A stretch of DNA of 32,926 nt from Rhodobacter xanthinilyticus. GTDB taxonomy: Bacteria; Pseudomonadota; Alphaproteobacteria; Rhodobacterales; Rhodobacteraceae. A program made the position numbers and the translations under genes. Positions 17,688-25,205 of the stretch are shown here, piece after piece. The notes under the pieces are model-generated. The model searched no databases. It worked only from the letters and a program-made list of their open reading frames with translations, and was not told where the DNA came from. The DNA is taken from contig NZ_CP017781.1 of assembly GCF_001856665.1 (NCBI RefSeq), positions 3,430,001 through 3,462,926 on the forward strand, in the 5' to 3' direction. Positions within the stretch are counted from its first letter, which is position 1; every line of letters starts with the position of its first letter.

Positions 17688-18866
17688 TTACTGCAAATCG
17701 GCGAAGGCGCGGGCGAGCCGCGCCACCGCCTCCTCGACCCGCGCGCGCGGCGTCGCGAGGTTGAAACGCAGGAAGGTCTCGCCGCCAAGGCCGAAGCTCG
17801 CGCCATGATTCGCGGCGATCTTCGCCTCACCCTCGACCCGGGCGATGAACTCCGCAGGGGTCATCCCGGTGCCGGAAAAGTCGACCCAGGCGAGGTAGGT
17901 CGCCTCGAGCGGCATCGACGCGAGCCCCGGGATCGCATTCACCCCGGCGTCGAAAATCTTTCGATTTTCATCGAGATAGGCGTTGAGCGCATCAAGCCAG
18001 GCCGCCCCCTCCGGGCTATAGGCCGCCGTCGCCATGGCAAGGCCGAAGCTGTTCGGCGAAATGCCGAGCGCATTCATCTTCGCGGCGAATTTCGCGCGCA
18101 GTTCGGGGTCGGCGATGATCACATTGCCCGAATGGGCGCCGGCGATGTTGAAGGTCTTGGTCGTGGCCGTCATCATCACGACCGGCGTTTCGGGCAGCGC
18201 GACCGCGGCCGGGATATGGCTCTGCCCCGGCATCACCAGGTCATGATGGATCTCGTCGGAGACCAGCACGAGCCCGTGGCGCGCGGCAAATTCCGCCGTC
18301 GCGCGCAGCTCGGCCTCGGTCCAGACGCGCCCACCCGGGTTATGCGGCGAACACAGGATCAGCATCTTCGCCGAGCCGTCCATCTGCGCCTCCCAAGCGT
18401 CGAAATCCATCTCATACCGGCCATCGACCAGCGCGAGCGGACATTCCACGACCTTGCGCCCGGCCGCGCGAATCACCCGGGCGAACGCGTGGTAAACCGG
18501 CGTCATCAGCACCACCCCGTCGCCCGGAGCGGTGAAAGCCTCGACACAGATCGCCGTGCCGTTCACCAGCCCATGAGTGGTGAAAATCCACTCGGGCGCG
18601 ACCTGCCAGCCGTGGCGCTCGGCCATCCACCATTGAATCGCCGCGTGATAGGCCGCGTTATCGCCCCAATATCCGAAAACCCCCTGCGCGAGCAGCGTCT
18701 CGATCGCCGCCGAAACGCAGGCCGGCGGGCGGAAATCCATATCCGCGACCCACATCGCGATGCCCTCGCGCGGGTCGACCCCGAAGAGCCCCTGCATCTC
18801 ATCCCATTTCGCCGAATGGGTCCCGACGCGATCAATGATCTCATCGAAGTTCGGAGCGTGAGTCAT
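17688..18866 (-). CDS. MalY/PatB-family PLP aminotransferase (probable C-S β-lyase)
   Basis: PLP enzyme of the class I/II fold, 392 residues. The MalY/PatB subgroup is known for cystathionine or cysteine-conjugate β-lyase activity. Typical features: NFDEIIDRVGTHSAKWD at the N-terminus, IAMWVADMDFRPP, FGYWG, the cofactor-binding LCSPHNPGGRVW, VSDEIHHDLV, and TATTKTFNIAGAHSGN with Lys237 as the Schiff-base lysine. The C-terminus has GETFLRFNLATPR with the carboxylate-binding arginine. The start at 18866 (MTHAPN) is chosen for AGGAG nine bases upstream rather than a GTG eight codons earlier. Divergent from def across about 170 bases. Exact substrate is not determined by the sequence. Confidence 0.9.
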   Translation of the reverse strand: MTHAPNFDEIIDRVGTHSAKWDEMQGLFGVDPREGIAMWVADMDFRPPACVSAAIETLLAQGVFGYWGDNAAYHAAIQWWMAERHGWQVAPEWIFTTHGLVNGTAICVEAFTAPGDGVVLMTPVYHAFARVIRAAGRKVVECPLALVDGRYEMDFDAWEAQMDGSAKMLILCSPHNPGGRVWTEAELRATAEFAARHGLVLVSDEIHHDLVMPGQSHIPAAVALPETPVVMMTATTKTFNIAGAHSGNVIIADPELRAKFAAKMNALGISPNSFGLAMATAAYSPEGAAWLDALNAYLDENRKIFDAGVNAIPGLASMPLEATYLAWVDFSGTGMTPAEFIARVEGEAKIAANHGASFGLGGETFLRFNLATPRARVEEAVARLARAFADLQ

Positions 18867-18944
18867 TCCGGCAATCTCCTTGCGCGACACAATTCCATTC
18901 GAGATGGATATTTCAGATCATGGTTCCGGTAAATAGATCAAATG

Positions 18945-18963
18945 CGGGACAACCTCCCGTTTT
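18945..18963 (+). terminator. Terminator-like hairpin between divergent MalY/PatB gene and def
   Basis: CGGGA and TCCCG form a five-pair stem with a five-base loop followed by TTTT on the plus strand. A terminator here is odd because both flanking genes point away. It could be an attenuator in a long def leader, the end of a short RNA, or chance. Confidence 0.3.
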
Positions 18964-19039
18964 GAATAGCTCAACTGGAACAACGTGCCTATCTTTGCCG
19001 AGCATTGCGCCGCCGGGCGCCTTCGCCTAAATCTCGACC

Positions 19040-19582
19040 ATGACCATTCGCCCCATTCTGATCCATCCCGACCCGAGGCTCAAGAAGCTCTGCGACCCCG
19101 TTGCCCAAGTGGATGACGAGATCCGCAAGCTCGCCGATGACATGCTGGCCACGATGTATGACGCGCCCGGGGTCGGCCTCGCCGCGCCTCAGGTCGGCGT
19201 GCTCAAACGCGTCTTCGTGATGGATTGCGTCAAGGACAAGACCACCGCGCCCGAGCCGATGGTGCTGATCAACCCGGAGGTCACCTGGACCTCGGAGGAG
19301 AGCAACGTCTACGAGGAGGGGTGCCTCTCGATCCCCGACCAATATGCCGAGGTGACGCGGCCGAAAGAGGTGCGGATGCGCTGGCTCGGGCTCGACGGGC
19401 AGCTCCATGAGGAGCAGTTCGACGGGCTCTGGGCGACCTGCGCCCAGCACGAAAACGACCACCTCAACGGCAAGTTGTTCATCGACTACCTCGGGCCGCT
19501 GAAGCGCCAGATGATCACCCGCAAGATGGAAAAGCTCAAACGCGAGCGCGCGCGGGTGACCAAGGACGGCTTCATCGGATGA
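19040..19582 (+). CDS. def: Peptide deformylase
   Basis: Metalloenzyme that removes the formyl group from the N-terminal methionine of new proteins. All three family motifs are intact in the 180-residue protein: GVGLAAPQ (44-51), EEGCLSIP with metal-ligand Cys95, and QHENDHLNG with metal ligands His137 and His141 and catalytic Glu138. The C-terminal KRQMITRKMEKLKRERARV helix is the basic extension usual in class 1 enzymes. The start is set by the family N-terminus (TIRPILIHPDPRLKK). The stop overlaps the start of a deformylase-like gene as ATGA, followed by fmt: enzymes adding and removing the formyl group are in one operon. Confidence 0.96.
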   Translation: MTIRPILIHPDPRLKKLCDPVAQVDDEIRKLADDMLATMYDAPGVGLAAPQVGVLKRVFVMDCVKDKTTAPEPMVLINPEVTWTSEESNVYEEGCLSIPDQYAEVTRPKEVRMRWLGLDGQLHEEQFDGLWATCAQHENDHLNGKLFIDYLGPLKRQMITRKMEKLKRERARVTKDGFIG

Positions 19583-20079
19583 CGCTGCGCAGCTATATTC
19601 CCTTTGAGGACAAGCGGTTGCACACCCCCGCCGACCCGGCCGAGGCGGTGACCGAGACGGTTCGGATGATCTGGGACGACATGATCGAGACGATGGATGC
19701 GATGCCGGGTGTCGGCCTCGCCGCGCCGCAGATCGGGATCATGATGCGCCTCGCGGTCGTCGATGCCTCGGAAAAGCGGGGGCAGGCGGTGCGGATGGCG
19801 AACCCCGAGATCCTGCATGCCTCCGGGCAGATGCGCAAACATGATGAGGCGAGCCCGAACCTGCCGGGGGTCTGGGCGACGATCGAGCGGCCGCGGGCGG
19901 TGACGGTGCGGTTTCTGAACGCGGATAATGTCTGGGAGGAGCGCGATTTCGTCGGGCTCTGGGCGACGTCGGTGCAGCACCAGATCGATCACCTCAACGG
20001 CAAGACCTATCTCGACCATCTTTCGCCGCTGCGCCGCAAGATGTTGATTCAAAAGTCGAAAAAGCTGCACAAGAGGTGA
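19579..20079 (+). CDS. Peptide deformylase-like protein lacking key catalytic residues
   Basis: A 166-residue paralogue of the preceding deformylase. Motif 1 is perfect (GVGLAAPQ, 44-51). Motif 2, normally EGCLS, reads EASPNLPG, so the metal-ligand cysteine is Ser92. Motif 3, normally HExDH, reads HQIDH: His134 and His138 remain but the catalytic glutamate is Gln135. Both codons were read directly (AGC at 19852, CAG at 19981), and the frame is otherwise clean. It is expected to be inactive as a classical deformylase and may bind nascent chains, ribosomes or the neighbouring enzymes. It overlaps def by four bases and ends two bases before fmt, so expression is coupled to both. Deformylase-like paralogues next to fmt are known in this family from general knowledge; their role is unsettled. 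Confidence 0.88.
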   Translation: MTLRSYIPFEDKRLHTPADPAEAVTETVRMIWDDMIETMDAMPGVGLAAPQIGIMMRLAVVDASEKRGQAVRMANPEILHASGQMRKHDEASPNLPGVWATIERPRAVTVRFLNADNVWEERDFVGLWATSVQHQIDHLNGKTYLDHLSPLRRKMLIQKSKKLHKR

Positions 20080-20081
20080 GG

Positions 20082-20978
20082 ATGCGGGTCGTGTTCATGG
20101 GCACGCCGGACTTTTCGGTTCCGGTTCTCGAGACGCTTCATGCCGAGCACGAGATTGTCGCAGTCTATTCGCAGCCCCCCCGCCCCGCCGGGCGCGGCAA
20201 GAAGGAGCGCCCCTCGCCGGTGCATGCGCGCGCGCTGGAGCTCGGGCTCGCGGTCCGGACGCCGGTGAATTTCAAGCAGACCGAGACGCGCGAGGCTTTT
20301 GCCGCGCTGGGGGCCGATGTTGCGGTGGTGGTCGCCTATGGGCTGATCCTGCCGCAGGCGATTCTCGACGCCCCGCGGAAGGGGTGCCTGAACATTCATG
20401 CCTCGCTCCTGCCGCGCTGGCGGGGAGCGGCGCCGATCCATCGGGCGATCATGAGCGGCGATGCGGCGACAGGCGTGTGCATCATGCAGATGGAGGCCGG
20501 CCTCGACACCGGGCCCGTCTTGCTGCGCGAGGAGACGACGATCGGGGCGAGCGAAACCACGGGGGAGCTGCATGACCGGCTCTCGGCGATGGGGGCTCGG
20601 CTGATCGTGCAGGCCCTGGCGCGGATCGACGCGTTGACGCCGGAGGCTCAGCCCAGCGAGGGCGTCACCTATGCGCAAAAGATCGACAAAGCGGAGGCGC
20701 ACGTCGATTGGACCGAGGCGGCGGAAGAGGTTTGTCGCAAAATCAATGGCCTGTCCCCATTCCCGGGCGCCTGGACCGAGATCGACGGCGAGCGGATCAA
20801 GCTCTTGCGGGCCGAAGTTCTGGACAGCGAAGGCGCTGCGGGAACGACGGCGGAGGCCTTCGTCGTCTATTGCGGGACGGGCGCGGTGCGCGTGCTCGAA
20901 GCCCAGCGCGAAGGCAAGCGCCCGATGCCAACGACAGAGCTCTTGAAAGGGCTCACCCTCCCCGCGTCTCTGATTTGA
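20082..20978 (+). CDS. fmt: Methionyl-tRNA formyltransferase
   Basis: Transfers a formyl group from 10-formyl-tetrahydrofolate to initiator Met-tRNA. The 298-residue protein has the N-terminal Rossmann catalytic domain ([18 protein letters not shown]), the loop [23 protein letters not shown] that contacts tRNA, the active-site block [20 protein letters not shown], and [15 protein letters not shown]-terminal OB-like tRNA-binding domain follows (about 205-298). The start is ATG at 20082; a GTG two codons upstream is in frame, but GAGGTGAGG spacing favours the ATG. Last gene of the def / def-like / fmt operon. Confidence 0.96.
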   Translation: MRVVFMGTPDFSVPVLETLHAEHEIVAVYSQPPRPAGRGKKERPSPVHARALELGLAVRTPVNFKQTETREAFAALGADVAVVVAYGLILPQAILDAPRKGCLNIHASLLPRWRGAAPIHRAIMSGDAATGVCIMQMEAGLDTGPVLLREETTIGASETTGELHDRLSAMGARLIVQALARIDALTPEAQPSEGVTYAQKIDKAEAHVDWTEAAEEVCRKINGLSPFPGAWTEIDGERIKLLRAEVLDSEGAAGTTAEAFVVYCGTGAVRVLEAQREGKRPMPTTELLKGLTLPASLI

Positions 20979-20986
20979 GAAAGGGG

Positions 20987-21003
20987 GCCTGAGCCTCTCA
21001 GGC
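20987..21003. terminator. Terminator hairpin between convergent fmt and the DUF1217 gene
   Basis: GCCTGAG and CTCAGGC form a seven-pair stem with a CCT loop. On the minus strand it is followed by CCCCTTTC. It lies between two convergent genes and probably ends the flaF-flbT-DUF1217 transcript, perhaps fmt as well. Confidence 0.5.
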
Positions 21004-21019
21004 GCCGCGGCCCATCCGG

Positions 21020-21844
21020 TCAGAGCAGAACCGAGAGAATGTTGGTCGAGGATCGGCCCGAATTCAGCAGCTGGAGCGCGATCGAGTTGGACGCGCTCGA
21101 ATTCGAAACACTGACCTCGCTGCGCAGCAGGTAGGTCTTGAGAAGTTTGTCCATGGACGCGCTCTCGGTGAAGATCGCAGGATCTGTCGACCCGAACATC
21201 GCGTCTGTCTTTTGACGATAAATCTCGACTTGCTGATCAACGTCGAGCGCAGAGACGCTCTGCGGCAGGCCGAGGCCAACCCGGAAGACCTCGCTCATCG
21301 TGGGCGAGCCGATCACGGTATACCACTTGGTGGTCTCGCTGTTGGTCTTGGCGGCAAGCTCGGGGATCTCGCGTTGCGCCGTCATCACCATCCGCATCGT
21401 CGTATCGACATCGCCCACCGCGATCTCGAACTGACGGGTCTCGTAATTGGCGAGGATCTCGTCCGGAAAATCGCTCAGGACAGTGCGCGGCGTGTTGAAA
21501 TCCCCAAAGCCGAATGCCTTGGAGAGCGCGAGATAGCGCTTGTCGGAGAGCTTGTTGGCCAATGCATCGCTGTCGAGAGTGCCCTCTTCAAGCACCTTCT
21601 GCACGAAATACTTGTTGTTGATATCGTCATCCAACCCGAAAGCGCCGAGGGCCACGGTGAGCAGCCTTCGGTCGCTGACGAGCTCTTTGGCGGTTTTGAC
21701 CTCGCCGATCTTTTCTCTGAAATACTCTTCGTTCCTCTGGATTTCGGCAGAGGCGACAAAGGTCGCCTGCTGCTTCTCCATGGTCCGGCTCAGAAACTTC
21801 CAGCCGGCATAGCCCCCGAGCGGAACGACCGGCGTGTAGGTCAT
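21020..21844 (-). CDS. DUF1217 domain protein, flagellar cluster
   Basis: A 274-residue protein of the DUF1217 family, found in alphaproteobacterial flagellar clusters and of unknown biochemical function. The family signature is clear: KTAKELVSDRRLLTVALGAFGLDDDINNKYFVQKVLEEGTLDSDALANKLSDKRYLALSKAFGFGD. The N-terminus contains GGYAGWKFLSRTMEKQQATFVAS, and the C-terminus is Ser/Asn/Leu-rich (SNSIALQLLNSGRSSTNILSVLL), resembling the ends of flagellar axial proteins that are exported and assembled. That resemblance suggests, but does not prove, a secreted or structural protein. The start overlaps the flbT stop as ATGA, so it is third in a coupled flaF-flbT operon. Confidence 0.85.
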   Translation of the reverse strand: MTYTPVVPLGGYAGWKFLSRTMEKQQATFVASAEIQRNEEYFREKIGEVKTAKELVSDRRLLTVALGAFGLDDDINNKYFVQKVLEEGTLDSDALANKLSDKRYLALSKAFGFGDFNTPRTVLSDFPDEILANYETRQFEIAVGDVDTTMRMVMTAQREIPELAAKTNSETTKWYTVIGSPTMSEVFRVGLGLPQSVSALDVDQQVEIYRQKTDAMFGSTDPAIFTESASMDKLLKTYLLRSEVSVSNSSASNSIALQLLNSGRSSTNILSVLL

Positions 21845-22245
21845 GACGGCCGCGCGGCGAGGAGCCGCTCCTCCCTGGGCAGGAGGCTGCGAAGCGCCTT
21901 GAGCGCCTGATAATGCTGGCCATCGAGGACCGCGGTCGTTGCCACGGTAAGCTGGGTCCGACTGTCGTTATCGGTCAGAACCTGGCTCAGCTGCTCGATT
22001 CCCCGCAGCAGCTGCATCTTGGCCTCATCGGCATCCGCATCGCCGGACAGCACCAGTTGCGCGATGTAGCAGACGCGTCGAACCGGGGTATTCACCTCTT
22101 CCGGATGGATCGCATCGCGCAGGCGCAGGATATGCGCATTGGGCGTCATGATGGCCAGGCGAGATCGCCTGTCGCCGTTTTCGATCACCGCGCCATTGAT
22201 CAGGACGCGCTCCTTGGGGGCGAGTTTCAGGACAAGGCCGGTCAT
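21841..22245 (-). CDS. flbT: Flagellar biosynthesis repressor FlbT
   Basis: FlbT is a small alphaproteobacterial regulator that in Caulobacter binds the 5' untranslated region of flagellin mRNA and limits its translation or stability until the hook is complete. The 134-residue protein has the full family pattern: LVLKLAPKERVLINGAVIENGDRRSRLAI, NAHILRLRDAIHPEEVNTPVRRVCYIAQLVLSGD and a C-terminal Leu-rich segment. The start overlaps the flaF stop (ATGA), and its own stop overlaps the DUF1217 start. A GC-rich hairpin in the fliC leader at 24282-24296 is a reasonable candidate target, but this is inference. Confidence 0.93.
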   Translation of the reverse strand: MTGLVLKLAPKERVLINGAVIENGDRRSRLAIMTPNAHILRLRDAIHPEEVNTPVRRVCYIAQLVLSGDADADEAKMQLLRGIEQLSQVLTDNDSRTQLTVATTAVLDGQHYQALKALRSLLPREERLLAARPS

Positions 22246-22619
22246 GCTTGGCCGCCTTCCTGACGCAGGCCGCGCATGATCGACGTATTGATATCGATCA
22301 GCACGTCAAGCTCGGCTTCTCCGGAGAGAACCTTGCGGCTATGCTGCTGCGTGAATTCGTTGAGATAGAAGAGGCGGGCGCGCAGCTGGGGGGGGAGGCC
22401 ATTGTCCGGGGAGGCGACATCCACCGCGAGGGTCGTCCAGAGGCGGCGATTTTCGTAAAGGGCTCGGGCGAGAGCGCCAAAATCCACTTTTCCCCGTTCC
22501 TTCGCCTGTTTCAGGCGATGCGTGATCCGCGCAAAGAGCTCGTATTCGATGCCGCGCGGGGTGCGGGTGGCTTGAGCCGGGTTGCCATAGGCCGTTTTGG
22601 CCAGAGTCGTAGCGTTCAC
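22242..22619 (-). CDS. flaF: Flagellar biosynthesis regulator FlaF
   Basis: FlaF is required for flagellin synthesis or secretion in alphaproteobacteria and works against FlbT. The 125-residue protein shows the family features: AKTAYGNPAQATRTPRGIEYELFARITHRL, ALARALYENRRLWTTLAVDVASPDNGLPPQLRARLFYLNEFTQQHSRKVL, and VLIDINTSIMRGLR at the end. The start codon is GTG at 22619, supported by AGGAAGG upstream and by the family N-terminus. It is 86 bases downstream of fliC on the same strand with two hairpins between them, so it may be read through from fliC at a reduced level. Confidence 0.93.
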   Translation of the reverse strand: MNATTLAKTAYGNPAQATRTPRGIEYELFARITHRLKQAKERGKVDFGALARALYENRRLWTTLAVDVASPDNGLPPQLRARLFYLNEFTQQHSRKVLSGEAELDVLIDINTSIMRGLRQEGGQA

Positions 22620-22652
22620 GGGAAATCCTTCCTGTGGCTGAATGCTTCAGTT

Positions 22653-22697
22653 CGCGGCTTTGCCGCGGGGGAGGGAGGCGCCCTTTGAGGCGCCTCC
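22653..22697 (-). terminator. Two tandem GC-rich hairpins between fliC and flaF
   Basis: In transcript order, the first hairpin begins eight bases after the fliC stop: GGAGGCGCC and GGCGCCTCC (22674-22697) form a nine-pair stem with a six-base loop. The second is CGCGGC-AAA-GCCGCG (22653-22667). Neither is followed by a clear U run on the minus strand. They may attenuate transcription or protect the 3' end of the abundant fliC message rather than end transcription fully. Confidence 0.55.
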
Positions 22698-22705
22698 GGT
22701 CGTTA

Positions 22706-24262
22706 TCAGCGGAACAGCGACAGGATGTTCTGCGGTTGCTGGTTGGCGATCGAAAGCGCCTGAATGCCCAGCTGCTGCTGCGTTTGCAGGGCCTGGAGAC
22801 GCGCCGAGGCTTCCTCCATATCCGCATCGACCATCGAGCCAATCCCGGCCTTCATCGAGTCCGACAGGTTGGTGATGAAGGACGACTGGGTCTCGATCCG
22901 GCCCGCCACCGAACCGAAGGAGGCGGCGGCTTCCGTCGCGGTCTGGATCATGGTCTCGATATTGTCGAGAGCCGCTTCCGCGCCGGCATCGGTGGTCACA
23001 TCGATGTTGTCGAGACCGAACAGGCCGCCCGAAGCCGTGCCGCCCGTGGTGACGTTCAGACCAAGGGTCCGACCGCCGGTTGCATCATCGATCGCAAGCG
23101 ACCAGACACCGCTGTCCGAATCGTACTGCACTTGGGTCGTCACGCCCTCGGGGGCGTTCGAGTCGATGGCGGTCTTGAGGCCTTTGGCCACATCTTCCAT
23201 CGATTCGCCCTTGCCGGCGATGTAGTTGAACGACTGTCCGGCAACGGTGGCCTTGAAGGTCATGCCTTCATCGACCGCCGCGGTGGCGGAGAAGTCGATC
23301 GTTTCGGCGCGTTGCGCGATCGTGCCCGAGGTTGCCGTCAGGCCGGTTTCGCCGTTCAGTTCTTCGATGTTCATCGTGCCGCCGGAGGCCGGCTGCGCGA
23401 TCGACAGCTCCATATCGCTGAACGCATTGGTGTTCGCGATCACCAGCTCGCCCGCGTTCGTGCCGGCAGAGGCCGTGACGCCTTCGATCCCGAGGGCGTT
23501 GATCTGGCCCATCAGGTTGTCGCGAATCGCGTCGTCGTCATCGCCGCCCGTCACATCCGCGGTGTAGGAGATCGTATTCCCGCCGAGGTTGATCGTGTAG
23601 ACATTGCCATCCGCCGCGGTGCCCGCGAACTGGATTTGCGCCTTGGAGCCGGTCGCCGCGGAGGTCGCGGTAACCGTGGCGCCGGCCGCGTCGGTGATCG
23701 TGCCAAGATCAGCCGTGGTCATGCCCGAGAGCGCGGTCGTGCCCGCAACACCGGCCGAGGTCGTCAGATCCTGACGCGCGACGGTGATGTGCGAGGCGCT
23801 GACATTGCCGTTCGACTGACGGTCAAGCGACGACAGGATGGTGATGTCATCGGTGCCTTCGACGAGATTGAGGCCGTTGAACTGCGCGGCGCCGACGACC
23901 GACTTGATCTGATCGCGCAGAGCGACGATGTCGTTCTGGATCTTTTCGCGGTCGACGTTCGATTCCTGCGCGGCAACGATCTTGCCCTTCATATCGGTCA
24001 GCAGGCCGGTGATCGTTTCGGAGGCGTTCTGGGCGACGGCAACCGTCGAATCGCCCAGGGCGAGGCTGTCGGAAATCCCTTCAAAGCCCTTCACGTCCGA
24101 TTCCATCACTTTCGAGATGGCCCAGACGGCCGCGTTGTCTTTCGCGGTGGCGACCGATTTACCGGTCGAGATTTCAGATTGCGTGGTCGAGAGGTTCGAG
24201 TTGATGCCTTTGAGCGTCTGCAGCGCAACCATTGCGCCGGTGTTGGTAAGAATGCTCGACAT
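22706..24262 (-). CDS. fliC: Flagellin
   Basis: Filament subunit of the flagellum, 518 residues. The conserved D0/D1 N-terminal region (MSSILTNTGAMVALQTLKGINSNL, STGKSVATAKDNAAVWAISKVMESD, and QFNGLNLV near residue 140) and the C-terminal D1/D0 region (AALDNIETMIQTATEAAASFGSVAGRIETQ, MVDADMEEASARLQALQTQQQLGIQALSIANQQPQNILSLFR) are both complete. The Ala/Thr/Gly/Asp-rich middle (about 170-430) is the surface-exposed variable part. The start at 24262 has AAGGA seven bases upstream. It is exported by the flagellar type III apparatus without a cleaved signal. Followed by flaF and flbT, which regulate it. Confidence 0.97.
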   Translation of the reverse strand: MSSILTNTGAMVALQTLKGINSNLSTTQSEISTGKSVATAKDNAAVWAISKVMESDVKGFEGISDSLALGDSTVAVAQNASETITGLLTDMKGKIVAAQESNVDREKIQNDIVALRDQIKSVVGAAQFNGLNLVEGTDDITILSSLDRQSNGNVSASHITVARQDLTTSAGVAGTTALSGMTTADLGTITDAAGATVTATSAATGSKAQIQFAGTAADGNVYTINLGGNTISYTADVTGGDDDDAIRDNLMGQINALGIEGVTASAGTNAGELVIANTNAFSDMELSIAQPASGGTMNIEELNGETGLTATSGTIAQRAETIDFSATAAVDEGMTFKATVAGQSFNYIAGKGESMEDVAKGLKTAIDSNAPEGVTTQVQYDSDSGVWSLAIDDATGGRTLGLNVTTGGTASGGLFGLDNIDVTTDAGAEAALDNIETMIQTATEAAASFGSVAGRIETQSSFITNLSDSMKAGIGSMVDADMEEASARLQALQTQQQLGIQALSIANQQPQNILSLFR

Positions 24263-24281
24263 GTCAGGTCCTTCACAGAAA

Positions 24282-24296
24282 CGGCGCTTTGCGCCG
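24282..24296 (-). promoter_or_regulatory. GC-rich hairpin in the fliC 5' untranslated region
   Basis: In the transcript CGGCGC-AAA-GCGCCG forms a six-pair hairpin whose 3' side ends 19 bases before the fliC start codon. Its position and the presence of flbT in the same cluster make it a candidate site for post-transcriptional control of flagellin. Its stem size and AAA loop match a hairpin just after fliC (22653-22667). Confidence 0.5.
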
Positions 24297-24424
24297 GGTT
24301 TCACATACCGCCCTTGGAGCGGCGCTCGTGGTTTTCTGACCGATGCGGACCCGGGCCTTGCCCTTCCGCGCCATCCATCAAGATGCCTGCTGAGATGACC
24401 ACAGAAGAGCTAACAGAAAGCTAA

Positions 24425-24444
24425 GGCCGGCTCTGAGGCCGGCC
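24425..24444 (-). terminator. Hairpin after the FlgN-like gene, upstream of fliC
   Basis: GGCCGGC and GCCGGCC form a seven-pair stem around a six-base loop, 29 bases after the end of the FlgN-like gene. On the minus strand the sequence after it is TTAGCTTTC, a weak T run. It probably separates the rod/FlgN transcript from fliC. Confidence 0.5.
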
Positions 24445-24473
24445 CTGTATCGTTCGAAATTTAGAAGATTGGT

Positions 24474-24812
24474 TTACGCGCGGCGTTCGAGCGAGCCAGT
24501 GCCATCCGGTCGGATCGTCCGGGCCCGCCCCTGAGGGTCATAGCTGTTGAGCGCCTTCGAGGCGTCGCGGATCATCTGCAAGCGGCGCTGTGCGGCCCGC
24601 ACGCCTTTGAGCGCGGCATTCAGGATCCGCTGATTCTCTTCGGCCATGGCGCGAATCCGCTCCAGCCCGGTCACCGGCGCCCCGACCAGGTCGCGCAGCA
24701 GCGATTCCTTGCGCTCGGCCAGCGCGTTGAGCGCCCCGAAATCGCCGGAGCGGATCATCTCGCGTTCCAGCCGCAGCATGTCGACCAGATCATCCAGCAA
24801 GGTCTCAGCCAT
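24474..24812 (-). CDS. FlgN-like flagellar chaperone (probable)
   Basis: A 112-residue, highly helical protein: MAETLLDDLVDMLRLEREMIRSGDFGALNALAERKESLLRDL, then EENQRILNAALKGVRAAQRRLQMIRDASKALNSYDPQGRARTI. Helical heptads with a repeated LxxLVDxLxxE pattern and the SYDPQG(R) end fit FlgN, the export chaperone of the hook-associated proteins FlgK and FlgL, and the gene lies within flagellar genes. The start at 24812 is supported by AAGGAG with six-base spacing; longer in-frame sequence upstream overlaps the rod-binding gene and is not credible. It overlaps that gene by eight bases. FlgN identity is likely but less certain than the neighbours because the family is poorly conserved. Confidence 0.7.
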   Translation of the reverse strand: MAETLLDDLVDMLRLEREMIRSGDFGALNALAERKESLLRDLVGAPVTGLERIRAMAEENQRILNAALKGVRAAQRRLQMIRDASKALNSYDPQGRARTIRPDGTGSLERRA

Positions 24813-25095
24813 GAGTCGCTCCTTTCTGAAGCGCATTGAAAATCGTTTCGGCAAGCCCGATTCCGCCCGCGCGCGCCATCTGCTTGGCCTGCTCCTGCAC
24901 GAGGAACGAGGAAAACTGCTCCTCCCCGACGCCCCCGCCGAACATGTCCGAGCTCTTGCCAAGCCCCGCGCAGGTCAGCATTTCCGCCAGAAAACTCGCC
25001 TCGAGATCCATCGCGGCCGCGCGCATCTGCGCCTCATCCCCGGGCGGGCCCGTGCGCGGCGTCGCGGGGGGCTGGGTCGGCCGGACCTCGATCAT
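24805..25095 (-). CDS. Rod-binding protein (FlgJ N-terminal domain only)
   Basis: A 96-residue protein corresponding to the rod-capping domain of FlgJ, without the muramidase domain found in enterobacterial FlgJ. Family sequence: MRAAAMDLEASFLAEMLTCAGLGKSSDMFGGGVGEEQFSSFLVQEQAKQMARAGGIGLAETIFNAL. Single-domain forms are normal in alphaproteobacteria, where a separate peptidoglycan hydrolase opens the wall for the rod. The start at 25095 (MIEVRPTQPP) has GGAGA upstream; another ATG at 25113 also has a GAGG site and would add six residues. It is divergent from fliK and overlaps the FlgN-like gene, so the two are coupled. Confidence 0.87.
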   Translation of the reverse strand: MIEVRPTQPPATPRTGPPGDEAQMRAAAMDLEASFLAEMLTCAGLGKSSDMFGGGVGEEQFSSFLVQEQAKQMARAGGIGLAETIFNALQKGATHG

Positions 25096-25161
25096 GGACG
25101 TTCTCCATTTCACCTCATTTTCCGCGATATTGGCATGAGGTGGTAAAGAAGCAGTAACTTC

Positions 25162-25194
25162 CTTCTGCCAAGCTGGTCAGGTCACAGGCAGAAG
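25162..25194. promoter_or_regulatory. Inverted repeat in the fliK leader
   Basis: CTTCTGCC and GGCAGAAG form a perfect eight-base inverted repeat with a 17-base spacer, ending 11 bases before the fliK start codon. It could be an operator for a flagellar regulator or an mRNA hairpin near the ribosome site. No complete sigma-28 or sigma-54 promoter was found beside it. Confidence 0.35.
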
Positions 25195-25205
25195 TCGTGA
25201 GGACC

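Noticed and set aside
24330-24420. Possible sigma-54 or sigma-28 promoter for fliC
   Set aside because: The best GG...GC pair is nine rather than ten bases apart, and no TAAA/GCCGATAA-like pair with proper spacing was found. The fliC promoter is not assigned.
20979-24420. Possible laterally acquired flagellar island starting after fmt
   Set aside because: Codon use looks slightly less extreme in fmt to fliC, but no integrase, repeat or tRNA boundary is visible, and highly expressed flagellin alone can explain part of it.
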